Below, piece by piece: positions 1-64,000 of a DNA stretch of 64,000 nucleotides (its first letter is position 1; each line of letters begins with the position of its first letter). Below the pieces are notes generated by a model. It searched no databases and was not told the DNA's origin. It saw nothing but the letters and a program-made list of their open reading frames with translations. A program made the translations under genes and the position numbers. The stretch is from Agelas oroides (taxonomy: Eukaryota; Porifera; Demospongiae; Agelasida; Agelasidae): assembly GCA_949130485.1 (NCBI GenBank), contig OX422197.1, forward strand, positions 3,602,205-3,666,204. The letters run 5' to 3'.

Positions 1-1409
1 TTCACCATACTCTCATCTACACTCATGTCTTTCCCAGGAACATACCGATCTCTGAAGTTGTGTTGGCAGTTGTCAATCAGCGGCCGGATTTTGTAGAGGG
101 GGTCATATGCAGTATCATCACGGCCTGGCATCTGCTCAGAATCGTTGAGATGGAGATAGTGATTCAGAGCCTCAAAACGCTCTCGTGGGAATACGTACTG
201 TATTCCTGGATTGCCGAGGTAAGGGTCAGTAGACCAGTAGTGTGGAATGGCAGGCTTCTGGTCAATCCCCATAATAATATTTACACCAAGAAAGGCTTTG
301 ATCTCCTCAGATGTTGTCGGGTACCACTTGTTGTCAGGCCTCTGAACTTGCCTTTGCGTAGCGTATCAGTTGGTTTCTTCAGCCAGCAACTGGAAAAACG
401 AAGGCGCCCATAACAGACCGAAGAAATCCAGGGGCGTGGCATCACCTGGTGGGCGGACTCGGTGGAGATGGTGTCTGAGGAGAGATGGGTGAACTCGGTG
501 GAGATGGTGTCTGAGGAGAGATGGGTGAACTCGGTGGAGATGGTGTCTGAGGAGAGATGGGTGGACTCGGTGGAGATGGTGTCTGAGGAGAGATGGGCGG
601 ACTCGGTGGAGATGGTGTCTGAGGAGAGATGGGCGGACTCGGTGGAGATGGTGTCTGAGGAGAGATGGGCGGACTCGGTGGAGATGGTGTCTGAGGAGAG
701 ATGGGCGGACTCGGTGGAGATGGTGTCTGAGGAGAGATGGGTGAACTCAGTGGGGATGGTGTCTGAGGAGAGATGGGTGAACTCGGTGGAGATGGTGTCT
801 GAGGAGAGATGGGTGAACTCGGTGGAGATGGTGTCTGACGAGAGATGGGCGGACTCGGTGGAGATGGTGTCTGAGGAGAGATGGGTGAACTCGGTGGAGA
901 TGGTGTCTGACGAGAGATGGGTGAACTCAGTGGGGATGGTGTCTGAGGAGAGATGGGTGAACTCAGTGGGGATGGTGTCTGACGAGAGATGGGTGAACTC
1001 AGTGGGGATGGTGTCTGATGGGTTATGGGTGTACCCGGTGTGGACTGAGTCAAAGTGCCATCTGATATGGAAGGAATAAGGTTAGTATGAAGTATAATAA
1101 TAATGATTGCATTGTTATTGACTTGCCATCGTATCCATGTGCATGAAGAGTCGCACTGTCATTATCCCAGACTGTGTTGTCATCATCCCTGACTGCATCA
1201 TCACTATCATTGTCTGTATCCAATAATAAAGGCATCAGGTTGTGCTGTGTATATTACTAATAGTGCTTACCATCATCAGTCCATTCATCGTCACTTGGCA
1301 CTTCCAGATCCGACTCATCAGAATCCAGATGGATCTCGAAGTGTGCTTCCAAGGCTACTCTGTCGCGGAGGATGGCGTCTATGGCACTACCACTGCTTCC
1401 TGATGCCAT
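1..1409 (-). pseudogene. piggyBac-family transposase, 5' part
   Basis: Reading leftwards, exon 1 (1409-1271) begins MASGSSG and carries the acidic piggyBac leader DSDESDLEVPSDDEW. Exon 2 (1213-1127) is Asp-rich. The third exon starts at 1061 and runs through a Pro-rich repeat. The family-typical block follows from about 440 to position 1: LDFFGLLWAPSFFQLLAEETN, KAFLGVNIIMG, HYLHLND and DMSVDESMV, holding the first catalytic Asp. Exon 2 appears to end in a GC-type donor (G|GCAAGT). The reading frame changes between the Pro-rich repeat and the DDE block, and a TGA replaces a codon just after AEETN, so the copy is probably inactive. No terminal repeat was found at the right end. It lies in an ATR intron on the same strand. 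Confidence 0.85.
459..1030. repeat. 36-bp minisatellite inside the piggyBac coding region
   Basis: About 16 tandem copies of a 36-bp unit (plus strand ggtggagatggtgtctgagg and following). The unit is a multiple of three, so both strands stay open. In the transposase frame each unit gives a 12-residue Ser/Pro/Gln/Thr repeat ([12 protein letters not shown]). Variants are scattered, such as gaggag/gacgag and gtgaac/gcggac. Confidence 0.93.
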
Positions 1410-1738
1410 TCTAAACTTGAAAAATCTCTTGCACACACTCTCATACACCACAACAATTGTTATTACGACCTTTGAATAATTCCTAATGCACTGGGCGGCT
1501 GCTTAGCTGTAGTGATGGCGCCTATCACGCCAGCTGTGCACATCGCTGTTGTGGGTGTGGTTAGCCGGCTAGAGGTAAAACTTCGGGGCCGATTATCTGG
1601 GAAACTCCCTATAGAACACTCCCACTATATCTATATCGCCGGCCTCCCTGAGGTACGAGGTTTATTGTTAGCTAGCGAGATAAGCCGTTGTGGCTACGTA
1701 TCCTGGGTAATGCATCGCCTTCGGTGGTGAGTTCAGTG

Positions 1739-1818
1739 CGGGCGCATTTGGCCGCTGTCGGGTGTAATGGGCAGGAAATTTCACGGACGCATTTGGCCGC
1801 TATCGGGTGTAAAGGGTG
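1739..1818. repeat. Dispersed ~40-bp dimer repeat, copy 1
   Basis: Two head-to-tail copies of a 40-bp unit, each starting gcatttggccgct and continuing tcgggtgtaa. A diverged copy of the same dimer lies at 20998-21075. Function unknown. Confidence 0.6.
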
Positions 1819-1866
1819 AAAATTCTGCACAGTGGCCTCTAAGAAACAGTGTTTGTACTTCTCACT

Positions 1867-2254
1867 TAGCCTCGTTCCCGGGGAAGGCCTGGGAACACTT
1901 ACCACGTGAATGACGTCAGGTGGACACAAGGTGGACATGGGGGGGGGGGGCAGCGCCCGACTACAGGTACGTGCACAATAACCTGAGAGCGAGATTCTTA
2001 CCGGTCAAGTGGAGTACTTGCGATCTTGTGAATGTCTGGGGTCTTGCCTAGCGATGGAGCACTTGATGATGAAGTCTAGTACGTTATTTCACGTATTTGA
2101 ATGTGGACCCCCCTATGTTGACCTCACGTCCACCTGACGTCATTCACGTGATAAGTGTTCCAGGCCTTCCCCGTTTTCGCTGCTCTTCTACTTCCGTGCA
2201 TTATACTGAACGCAAACTGAAGAACAAAAACAGGGAGGCCTGGGAACGAGGCTA
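1867..2254. mobile_element. Foldback/MITE with TAGCCTCGTTCCC tips
   Basis: Ends are inverted: TAGCCTCGTTCCC at 1867 and GGGAACGAGGCTA ending at 2254. Inner arms also pair, with gaatgacgtcaggtggac near 1908 against gtccacctgacgtcattc near 2130. There is no coding capacity. The same tip sequence occurs at 61117, so this is a repeated family. Confidence 0.75.
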
Positions 2255-2371
2255 CTCCTCACTCTAAGACTTTTTACTCCTAACACAATCCCATGCATAA
2301 GTTATCCTCTGAATCAGTGTGACAATACTGGTTACTGCAGTAACCATTTGAAAATGACAAACTGAAATTAC

Positions 2372-57741
<55,370 letters not shown>

Positions 57742-57979
57742 CTGAATAAATAGAGAAACCATTCACGTACACACAAAGGCTATGATTATAAACACACATA
57801 TCGTCAGTTATGACAATAAAGAAGACTTATACAAACCTAATTGAGAGTATGGCAATAATTTCACACTGGTTATGTGCTCATAATATCTGAGATATACGGC
57901 ACGGTAATTTAATCAGTGCAATGCCGATAAAATCTGCTATGAACCCGGACTTTTTTACCAGTTTGTGCTAGTGTTGGAC

Positions 57980-58262
57980 GTTACTGCAATAATATCGCGA
58001 TGAGGTGATGTGAGACGTAGGCGATGGCGATATTATCATGAGTTCAAAGGTTATGAACAGGTGCATGCGCGAACAGCACAAAAACCGGTCTGCCGTCACT
58101 GCAAGAAAGTTGTGCTTGCCAAGCGCTCCAACACAAAAATTTGTTTTGCCACCTCAAAGATCACCATCTCGAGATTTATGCTGAATTTTCACGAGGTAAG
58201 AGTGTAAAAAGGAAGCAACAAACGCTAACGGAAGTCATTGAGAAGGCAAAGATTGCACTGAC
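57980..58262 (+). pseudogene. hAT N-terminal fragment (BED finger)
   Basis: EQVHARTAQKPVCRHCKKVV then LAKRSNT, a frame change, then HLKDHHLEIYAEFSRG and KRKQQTLTEVIEKAK: a BED zinc finger followed by the linker typical of hAT transposases. The rest of the transposase is absent. Confidence 0.7.
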
Positions 58263-58449
58263 ACAAGCAAGACTGTACTAGTATGTGACAACAAGATTCA
58301 TATATCCATTATAAGTACTAGAGTCCTCAGTCACAATGTAGGTCACATGCACTCAGCTTCCTCCTCCTCCTTTGTTCCTCACTATCCATTATTGTCCAAG
58401 ATTATCCAACAAAGAAGCTATATTTCAGGATCGAGCTCGATCTGGTTCT

Positions 58450-58800
58450 CAGAATCATCAGAGGGAGGTGGTGGGACTGGGTGAAAGCGGGGCATGAATG
58501 TAAGCCCTTAGTCTGTGCATTGAACGCACCAACCTCCACAAGGCTGCAAACAAATCCATTTCGAATAAGCGCAGATATATGACATTCACGCACTTTGACG
58601 GCTAGTAGTAGAGCACACAACTATAAAACTTCATGTCACCAAAATTTCATGACTATAACATGCAGTATGTCTGTGCTATTCATTAGTGTAGGGACATACC
58701 ACATATGATGGGACTTCCAGACCATGTTCCATTTCTTTGGCAAACCCTCTCATTTGTTGCATGCGCAGTAGTATATTCGCTAGCTGATGTCCACGTGTGC
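58450..58800 (-). pseudogene. Possible sushi/CCP-domain exon remnant
   Basis: On minus, 58800-58700 reads SEYTTAHATNERVCQRNGTW and SGSPIIC, matching the end of a sushi (CCP) domain, and stops at a donor (TGTG|GTATGT). A possible following exon starts at 58543 (TTTGCAG acceptor) and ends in a stop near 58450. The first Cys residues of the domain are not visible. It could be a captured fragment or a chance match. Confidence 0.3.
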
Positions 58801-59622
58801 CAAGCCCAAAAATGAGGATCCCGATCCCTATCGTCCTGATAGCGATAGCGTTTGTTAGCTGGGCAACTGGTAAGTTGCTACAGCACAAAAGGTTGTTGTA
58901 AACAAGATAACGGAGCATACTTATGACAGCCATGGTGTTAGCCTACAACTTATTTTTCAAGTATCTGGCAATAGCTCAATATCACGTTAGTGCAATAAAC
59001 CTGAGTAAAGCATCTATTTGTATTTCCCGGGGGGTCAAACTTGCATGCAGAGTTCTTGCGCATGCGCATGCCCACGTGCCAAGTAGTGTTCTGCTGACAG
59101 AGCAATCACGTACCGTGCACGTTTTAGAGCTAGAGCTGACCTTGGCACTTTACCCCCCACTTACCAGGCGAAATGGGAAAGGTACCGAGGGTGCGGAAGT
59201 ATAGATCTGAGTGCCGAGGCAAGCGAAGGCTTTATGGCAACCAATTCAAGAAACCACAGCTCGACTTCCGCGTTTACAGTGCGAAGAAATGACTCCGTTC
59301 CAGGAAGTCTCCAGAAAGGCAGGGTCTTCAGCACCTTCCACCTCCTCGTCACGACTTACCAGGAATTCAGATCCTCAGTGTAAGCTATGAACAAGATTAT
59401 TTACGACTATAAGTTACAGTATGCCATATCCGCCAGTCATCAGTCTCATAATTTTCTGGGAATGATGACGGTAACGAATTTTACTATAAATGTACTAGGC
59501 ACATGCTTACTAACAAGCAAGGAGGCTGTACTATAGCCAGACCTCCTCACCCAGATTTTATTTTGATGGACAAAATTTGGGCAAGGAGGGTACAAAGCTT
59601 ACTGTACTGATGAATATATATA

Positions 59623-59762
59623 TATTATTTGATGGGTGAGAGGGCAATATGGCTGGATATTGCACGAGTGTGCGGTCGTATTTTCACGAGCCGCAGGCGA
59701 GTGAAAATACAGCACAAGAGTGCAATATCCAGCCATATTGCCCTCTCACCCATCAAATAATA
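59623..59762. mobile_element. 140-bp hairpin element
   Basis: Arms tattatttgatgggtgagag and ctctcacccatcaaataata, continuing ggcaatatggctggatattg and its complement, then gtattttcac/gtgaaaatac. The loop is about 13 bp. No coding sequence. Confidence 0.93.
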
Positions 59763-60158
59763 GATTTATTATATACTACTGTGATTTAGCAGCACCTAGA
59801 AGATAGACAGCTACTGCGCATGCGCAGTACAAAGGTCGCTGTTGCGTGCATATTTAATGAGCTTCAGGCTGCTGGCCTGTTTCTAGCTTTGGACGCCACC
59901 AGCACGCGTACTGATCCCTCTACCAGTGGAAGAAAGTACCGTAAGTCAGTAAATAATTCCGTTTTCATCCATAATGAAAGCTTATTCGCTGTTTCAGCAG
60001 CGGCTACGAGTGCATTCCAATTAAAGCACATGCCGCGGTTGCTACGCAGCATATGCCCTGAGGGCTATGAAATACGGACTATCGAATATGGGAAAATATT
60101 AGTCATGTTGCTCTATGGGAAATACTATTGGCGCGTATACTAGGTATATAATAAATAT

Positions 60159-60966
60159 ATGTTAACACCTCCCCCTTTCCTTGGTATTCTAGGTAGCACT
60201 ACTTGTAATGCAACTCCCTCTCCCACTCACTCTCCTGAGCTCTTTTCATCCTCAAGTTCTGCATCTCGTCGTAAATTGGCCCAAGCCATGTCTTCCATAC
60301 CTGAATCTGATTTGTTGCCAAACACACCTAGCTTTGAAGAAACTGTGGATCTAATGGGTGGCCTTACAACACCAATTGGATTCCGCCTAGTTGGCACGTA
60401 ATACTTTCACAGCAAGCATTCAGCAGCTCTTCATTGCACTGCATGCAAATGGCCCAGGAAAGCATTAGAGCCGCAGAAGAGGATATACGACAGAAGGTAC
60501 TTACTGATTCTCCCGATCTCGCTTCAACGAGTGATCCAGTGGATATTGCTGTATCTGTTGATGGCACTTGGCAGAGGCGTGGTTTTTCCTCTTTATATGG
60601 AGTAGTCCTGGCTATTGCTGCAAAGTAGTCGACTTTACTGTAAAGAGTCGTGTTTGTGTAAGTTGCCAACGCCACATCCAGCTTGACCCCAATTCTGATG
60701 AGTATAAAAGTTGGAAACAGAAGCACATCGACAATGGTGAGTGCAGTAAGAATTTTGATGGGTCAGCCAAAGCAATTGAGTATACTGGGGCTATTGAAAT
60801 CTGGAGAAGATCAGTCTCCCTGCATAATTTACGATACACAACTTTCATTGGCGATGGAGATAGCAAATCATACCCTGATGTCGTTGCATTCCAACAAACG
60901 TCACTCTGTGAATTTGATTGGCTGCTCCACGCTTCTGGAGCTAACCCCATGGATTTGGACTTGTGA
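60159..60966 (+). pseudogene. Mutator-like (Kolobok-type) transposase fragment
   Basis: N-terminal Ser-rich leader (SSSSASRRKLAQAMSSIPES), then AVSVDGTWQRRGFSSLYGVV with the first catalytic Asp (SVDGTW). After a frame change near 60625 it continues VCVSCQRHIQL, NGECSKNFDGSAKAIEYTGA, LHNLRYTTFIGDGDSKSYPD with the second Asp (GDGDS). This is the Mutator-like transposase domain common in sponges, corals and arthropods. The C-terminal half is missing. No terminal repeats found. Confidence 0.75.
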
Positions 60967-61116
60967 TCACAGACCCCTTCTTCTCTCGTGAGCTGGGTGG
61001 GGTCTGGGCATGAGACTATTCAACGCACTTGCAAGTCTGGGTGGGGCTGCTAGTTGCTCAGCTGCTCAATTGCACATGCATACATGCATTATGCATTAAT
61101 GTGCAGTTCTCAAAAG

Positions 61117-61640
61117 TAGCCTCGTTCCCAGGCCTTCCCCGGCTCCAGTTTTTGATCGCTTGCAGTATGCAAAAACGGAGGGAGAAGGCCTGGTGAATCT
61201 TACCACATGATCCGTGGCACAGGCGTCACAAGTCATCACGCTTATATGTGTAGCCATGCTAGGGAGAACTTGCATTCTGTTCTAGCTACGAAGACGAGAC
61301 AAGTGCCGACGGAGAACAACATCAAGCGTACAAAACATATCCGAGCTAGAAGAAATAGCTCCGAAGGGTTGCCGAACGACATGTGTGATAAAATTTAGCA
61401 AACATAGCGAAAAAGCAGCCGCTTTTGGATTTGTAACGCTTGCAGCGGAACCGTCCTTCAGCGGTTCTGCTTCAGACTCAGTTATGTTCTAGAGGTAGGA
61501 CTTGTCTCTCGGCTGGAACATGTCTTGTTTCTCTAGCTTCTCTGTAGTTTGTCTTCGTGTCTAGAACCTGTGACATCATGTGTGCCGCGGATCACATGGT
61601 AAGATTCACCAGGCTTTCTCCCTCCGTTTTTGCAGACAGC
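61117..61640. mobile_element. Foldback element with TAGCCTCGTTCCC tip
   Basis: Left tip tagcctcgttcccaggcctt at 61117, the same as at 1867. Arms 61160-61250 and 61550-61640 pair (ggcctggtgaatcttaccac against tggtaagattcaccaggct). The right tip is not preserved. Confidence 0.7.
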
Positions 61641-61868
61641 AAATTGCACCCTACGCTTCTCTACCAGTTAAACAAATCATATTCAAGAACGACACTGCGA
61701 AATCTTGCAGTGTTCGCTCAATCCGGAAGCAAACACATCCGCTGGTCAGCTTATTGAGTTAATGAGTGGAAATGATGACGTACCTAAGCGCACATGCTAA
61801 CCATTTGGATATCGCCCGGATACACCCATCAACCGGCTGGCCAGCCGTACCGTGCGAGCACGAGGAGC

Positions 61869-62128
61869 ATGGCCGGATCTACTAGTGAGTTTCCACTCTC
61901 AGTGTAGGGGTCAAGTTCTACGATCTGCGTAGTACTGGGGCGGAGTGGGGTACTAAACTGAAGCTAGTAAAGGAGCCAACAACCCCCCACGATCCACTGT
62001 GTGTCGCGGCTTGGGTCCCTGGGATACCCAGTGAGAGAAGCGCGGATGGAGCTCAACCTCTTATGCTTGGGCATGTTGCAAAGGAGACCGCCAGAGTTGC
62101 TGGATGCACCAAGTCTCCGAGTTACAAG
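61869..62128 (+). pseudogene. HIRAN-domain reading frame
   Basis: ATG at 61869 gives MAGSTSEFPLSV and a TAG. One base out of frame the text continues VGVKFYDLRSTGAEWGTKLK, LVKEPTTPHDPLCVAAWVPG, then PLMLGHVAKETARV, ending at a donor-like K|GTAGGT. The pattern VGVxxY, L-x-REP-x-NPxD-x-(A/L)-x-V and LGHVAxxxA is that of HIRAN domains, which bind single-stranded 3' ends (HLTF/Rad5 and stand-alone prokaryotic forms). The short insertion ERSADGAQ sits where loop length varies. It has a frameshift, so it is either dead or mis-sequenced. No helicase or RING domain follows. Confidence 0.6.
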
Positions 62129-62579
62129 GTAGGTACTTACAGCAGTTAATTGAACATGATCAGGGTTCTAAAAAGAACTGGCCTCTTGGCCCTGAGAAGA
62201 ACCGGTTGAACTCAAAGACGAGACACACTCCATGATACCTTTGCGCTACCGAACAGCTTATAATAATTTTAGCGTGCATTGAATTGAACAGTGAATATCT
62301 GTCATTAATTTCATTAACCAATGTGCGGCGCGTGTGCGCGCAGCGTGTGCGCAAGCGCACATGCATACGTAAATGTCACGGATGATTGTAATGTCATCAA
62401 TACATCAAAAACAGTGATCTCTATAGCTCAACAAATACATAAATACAGGCCTTATGGTTAACTCATGGTTCTATGTTAGATAGATGGAATGAACTTTGCA
62501 TGTAAGTTTACAAAAAAATTTACTCTCTTGCTGTGTAGCACTGTAGGCTTGAGGCAATTGTGCTCAAAATTTTGCCAAT

Positions 62580-62961
62580 TACCGTATTTCTTCGAATAGA
62601 CACCGCCCTTGAATAGTCACCGCCTCTAATAGTAGCCGCACAATCTGAAGCTCTTGAACGAAATAAACGCTTCCTGTGAATAGTAGCTGCGGCTAGTAAA
62701 CGTGGCACGCACACAAATGTGCAAATGATTTCTGATGACGGTCACCACGCTAGCACTAGGACTGTTTTGTGTTGTACGAGTCGTTCCCACGGCTGACAGC
62801 AGTAGTGCAAGACTGTGCATACTACTGACAGCATCTAGCAACCATCACTGTCTCACTCGCACGTACCTTATCCAGCCTGTTGTTGATGTCTCCAGGCTTT
62901 CCAAAGAAAAAAACACCGCCCTCGAATAGTAGCCGCAGCATGTGATCGAAGAAATACGGTA
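62580..62961. mobile_element. MITE with TACCGTATTTC tips
   Basis: Ends TACCGTATTTCTTCGAATAG and gatcgaagaaatacggta are inverted. Arms carry repeated caccgccct(t/c)gaatagt(c/a) motifs. The frames inside (62520-62929) follow from the arms and show no family. Confidence 0.9.
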
Positions 62962-63323
62962 TTCTATTCTGTACTTCCTAAAAAGTGTTCCAATAATTCA
63001 TTATTCCACATAATTGCCAAGCACAGTGAAGCAGAGCAAGGCTTGGTAATCGTGACATAGCGCCTCGGTGGTGACGTCACGCGGTGATACTGCGTTGCAG
63101 TCTCGCCCCGGGAACGTCAAATGTATGTCACGGTTTTGCCCCCCCCCCCCCGCAAGTTTGGCACACGTGATCTTCATCTGTTACTGGGCGTGAGTAAATA
63201 TGTAAGTGATCGAGCGAGGTATTTTTAGCTCGACGTCCATTGCTCTTGACCTCGAGACTAGATGGCGATAGCAAATGAACCAGTTCGTAGTGGACATCCA
63301 GTCAAGCTTCTATCAGTCGGTTA

Positions 63324-63722
63324 ATGGTATTGAGTGAGCTCCGCGTAGCAATCTGGCTCAACTTCCAGCAATCAGCAGTTTCTGGACTCTATTTGTGGGG
63401 ATTTACGCTACCGAAAGAAAGTCATGCACTGGTGTTCCATGAAGGCCATTCAACTGCTGCTGTTCAAAGACTCTCGGGTATTGCCGTCTGTCACTTAGTG
63501 TCTACCCCACTACATACACGCAAAGCAAAGGATAGAGTCAATATCTGTAGTCGTCAGGCTCTGCTTTGTGCGAGGCTTGCTGCATGTCATGTACCCCTAG
63601 TATTATTATCTTACACACATCAGCATTATACTGTCAAACAATCCAACAAGAAGACCACTCGTGAGTTCAGGCCAGCTTCACTCGAGTTCACCTCAGAATC
63701 AGATTCTACCTCACTTGTGTAG
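63324..63722 (+). CDS. Uncharacterised open frame, 132 residues
   Basis: MVLSELRVAIWLNFQQSAVS to SDSTSLV. No domain, signal peptide or family recognised. Composition is ordinary. No splice or neighbour evidence; it may be spurious. Confidence 0.2.
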   Translation: MVLSELRVAIWLNFQQSAVSGLYLWGFTLPKESHALVFHEGHSTAAVQRLSGIAVCHLVSTPLHTRKAKDRVNICSRQALLCARLAACHVPLVLLSYTHQHYTVKQSNKKTTREFRPASLEFTSESDSTSLV

Positions 63723-64000
63723 GCATTGAAATTTGTACTGTGACTGCTACCACTAAAATTACTGCTAGTGCTAGTCTCAGCACTGCTAGACTCTGCCGCC
63801 AGCCATCCTGTTACATGTAGTGGGCGTTATTTAGAAATGCCATGCAACGTGGCATTATTCTCCCATTTTCCATTGTTCATTCCCGCATAATGCCTTCCAG
63901 AGACTTTCTATTCCGGAAATTACGCTGTGTCATCTGATAAATTACCATGATGTTGTTTATTGCAGTTAAAGGAGGTGACAGAGGTGGAGGAGACTGAGGA

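Noticed and set aside
59820-60143. 107-residue plus-strand frame before the Mutator-like fragment
   Set aside because: No motif of the transposase family; it probably reads through repeat sequence.
61884-61902. Mini-intron GTGAGT to CTCTCAG that would bridge the HIRAN frame change
   Set aside because: At about 18-20 bases it is far below any workable spliceosomal intron length.
63961-64000. Possible plus-strand exon after TTTATTGCAG
   Set aside because: Acceptor-like, but the window ends after 35 bases and no partner exon was found.

Overview
This window is nuclear DNA from an animal. It has GT-AG introns, minisatellites, (CA)n tracts and several families of eukaryotic DNA transposon. I infer a non-bilaterian invertebrate, perhaps a sponge or cnidarian, from the style of its foldback elements and transposon relics. 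That placement is a weak inference; no gene here fixes the taxon.

One host gene explains most of the window. On the minus strand, 32 small exons between 57741 and 2372 encode the central part of the checkpoint kinase ATR: the end of the HEAT-repeat solenoid, the UME region and much of the FAT domain. All 32 exons have plausible splice sites and compatible phases. Together they give 2685 coding bases, or 895 codons, with no stop. The N-terminal exons lie beyond 64000 or were not recognised, and the C-terminal FAT and kinase exons lie before position 1. Coding sequence is only about 5 % of the 55 kb span; the rest is introns loaded with mobile elements.

Layout in plus-strand coordinates. 1-1409: the 5' part of a piggyBac transposase gene with an expanded proline-rich minisatellite. 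1.7-5.9 kb: minisatellites, two foldback elements and ATR exons 27-32. 7.1-10.5 kb: ATR exons 22-26. 10.5-24.3 kb: one ATR intron of 13.9 kb, with a nearly whole hAT transposon (exact 8-bp target duplication), a pogo/Tigger relic, an unnamed transposase-like relic, a broken integrase-core element between direct repeats, and several palindromic elements. 24.3-25.6 kb: exons 17-21. 25.6-39.9 kb: a second giant intron, with PIF/Harbinger and pogo relics, a second hAT whose middle third is inverted, and a broken unknown gene. 39.9-47.3 kb: exons 5-16, including a 2-kb minisatellite of 45-bp units that fills one intron. 47.3-51.1 kb: exons 2-4 and a 1.3-kb foldback. 51.8-57.0 kb: a young Ty3/Gypsy LTR element with identical LTRs. 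57.6 kb: the most upstream ATR exon found. 58-64 kb: hAT and Mutator-like fragments, a broken HIRAN-domain reading frame and more foldback elements.

No tRNA, rRNA, CRISPR array or bacterial-type operon was seen. No protein-coding sequence other than ATR looks intact and host-derived. The strongest leads for follow-up are the inverted hAT, the ATR-intron minisatellite whose units carry splice-donor-like sequence, the set of foldback elements sharing TACYGTA tips, and the HIRAN reading frame.
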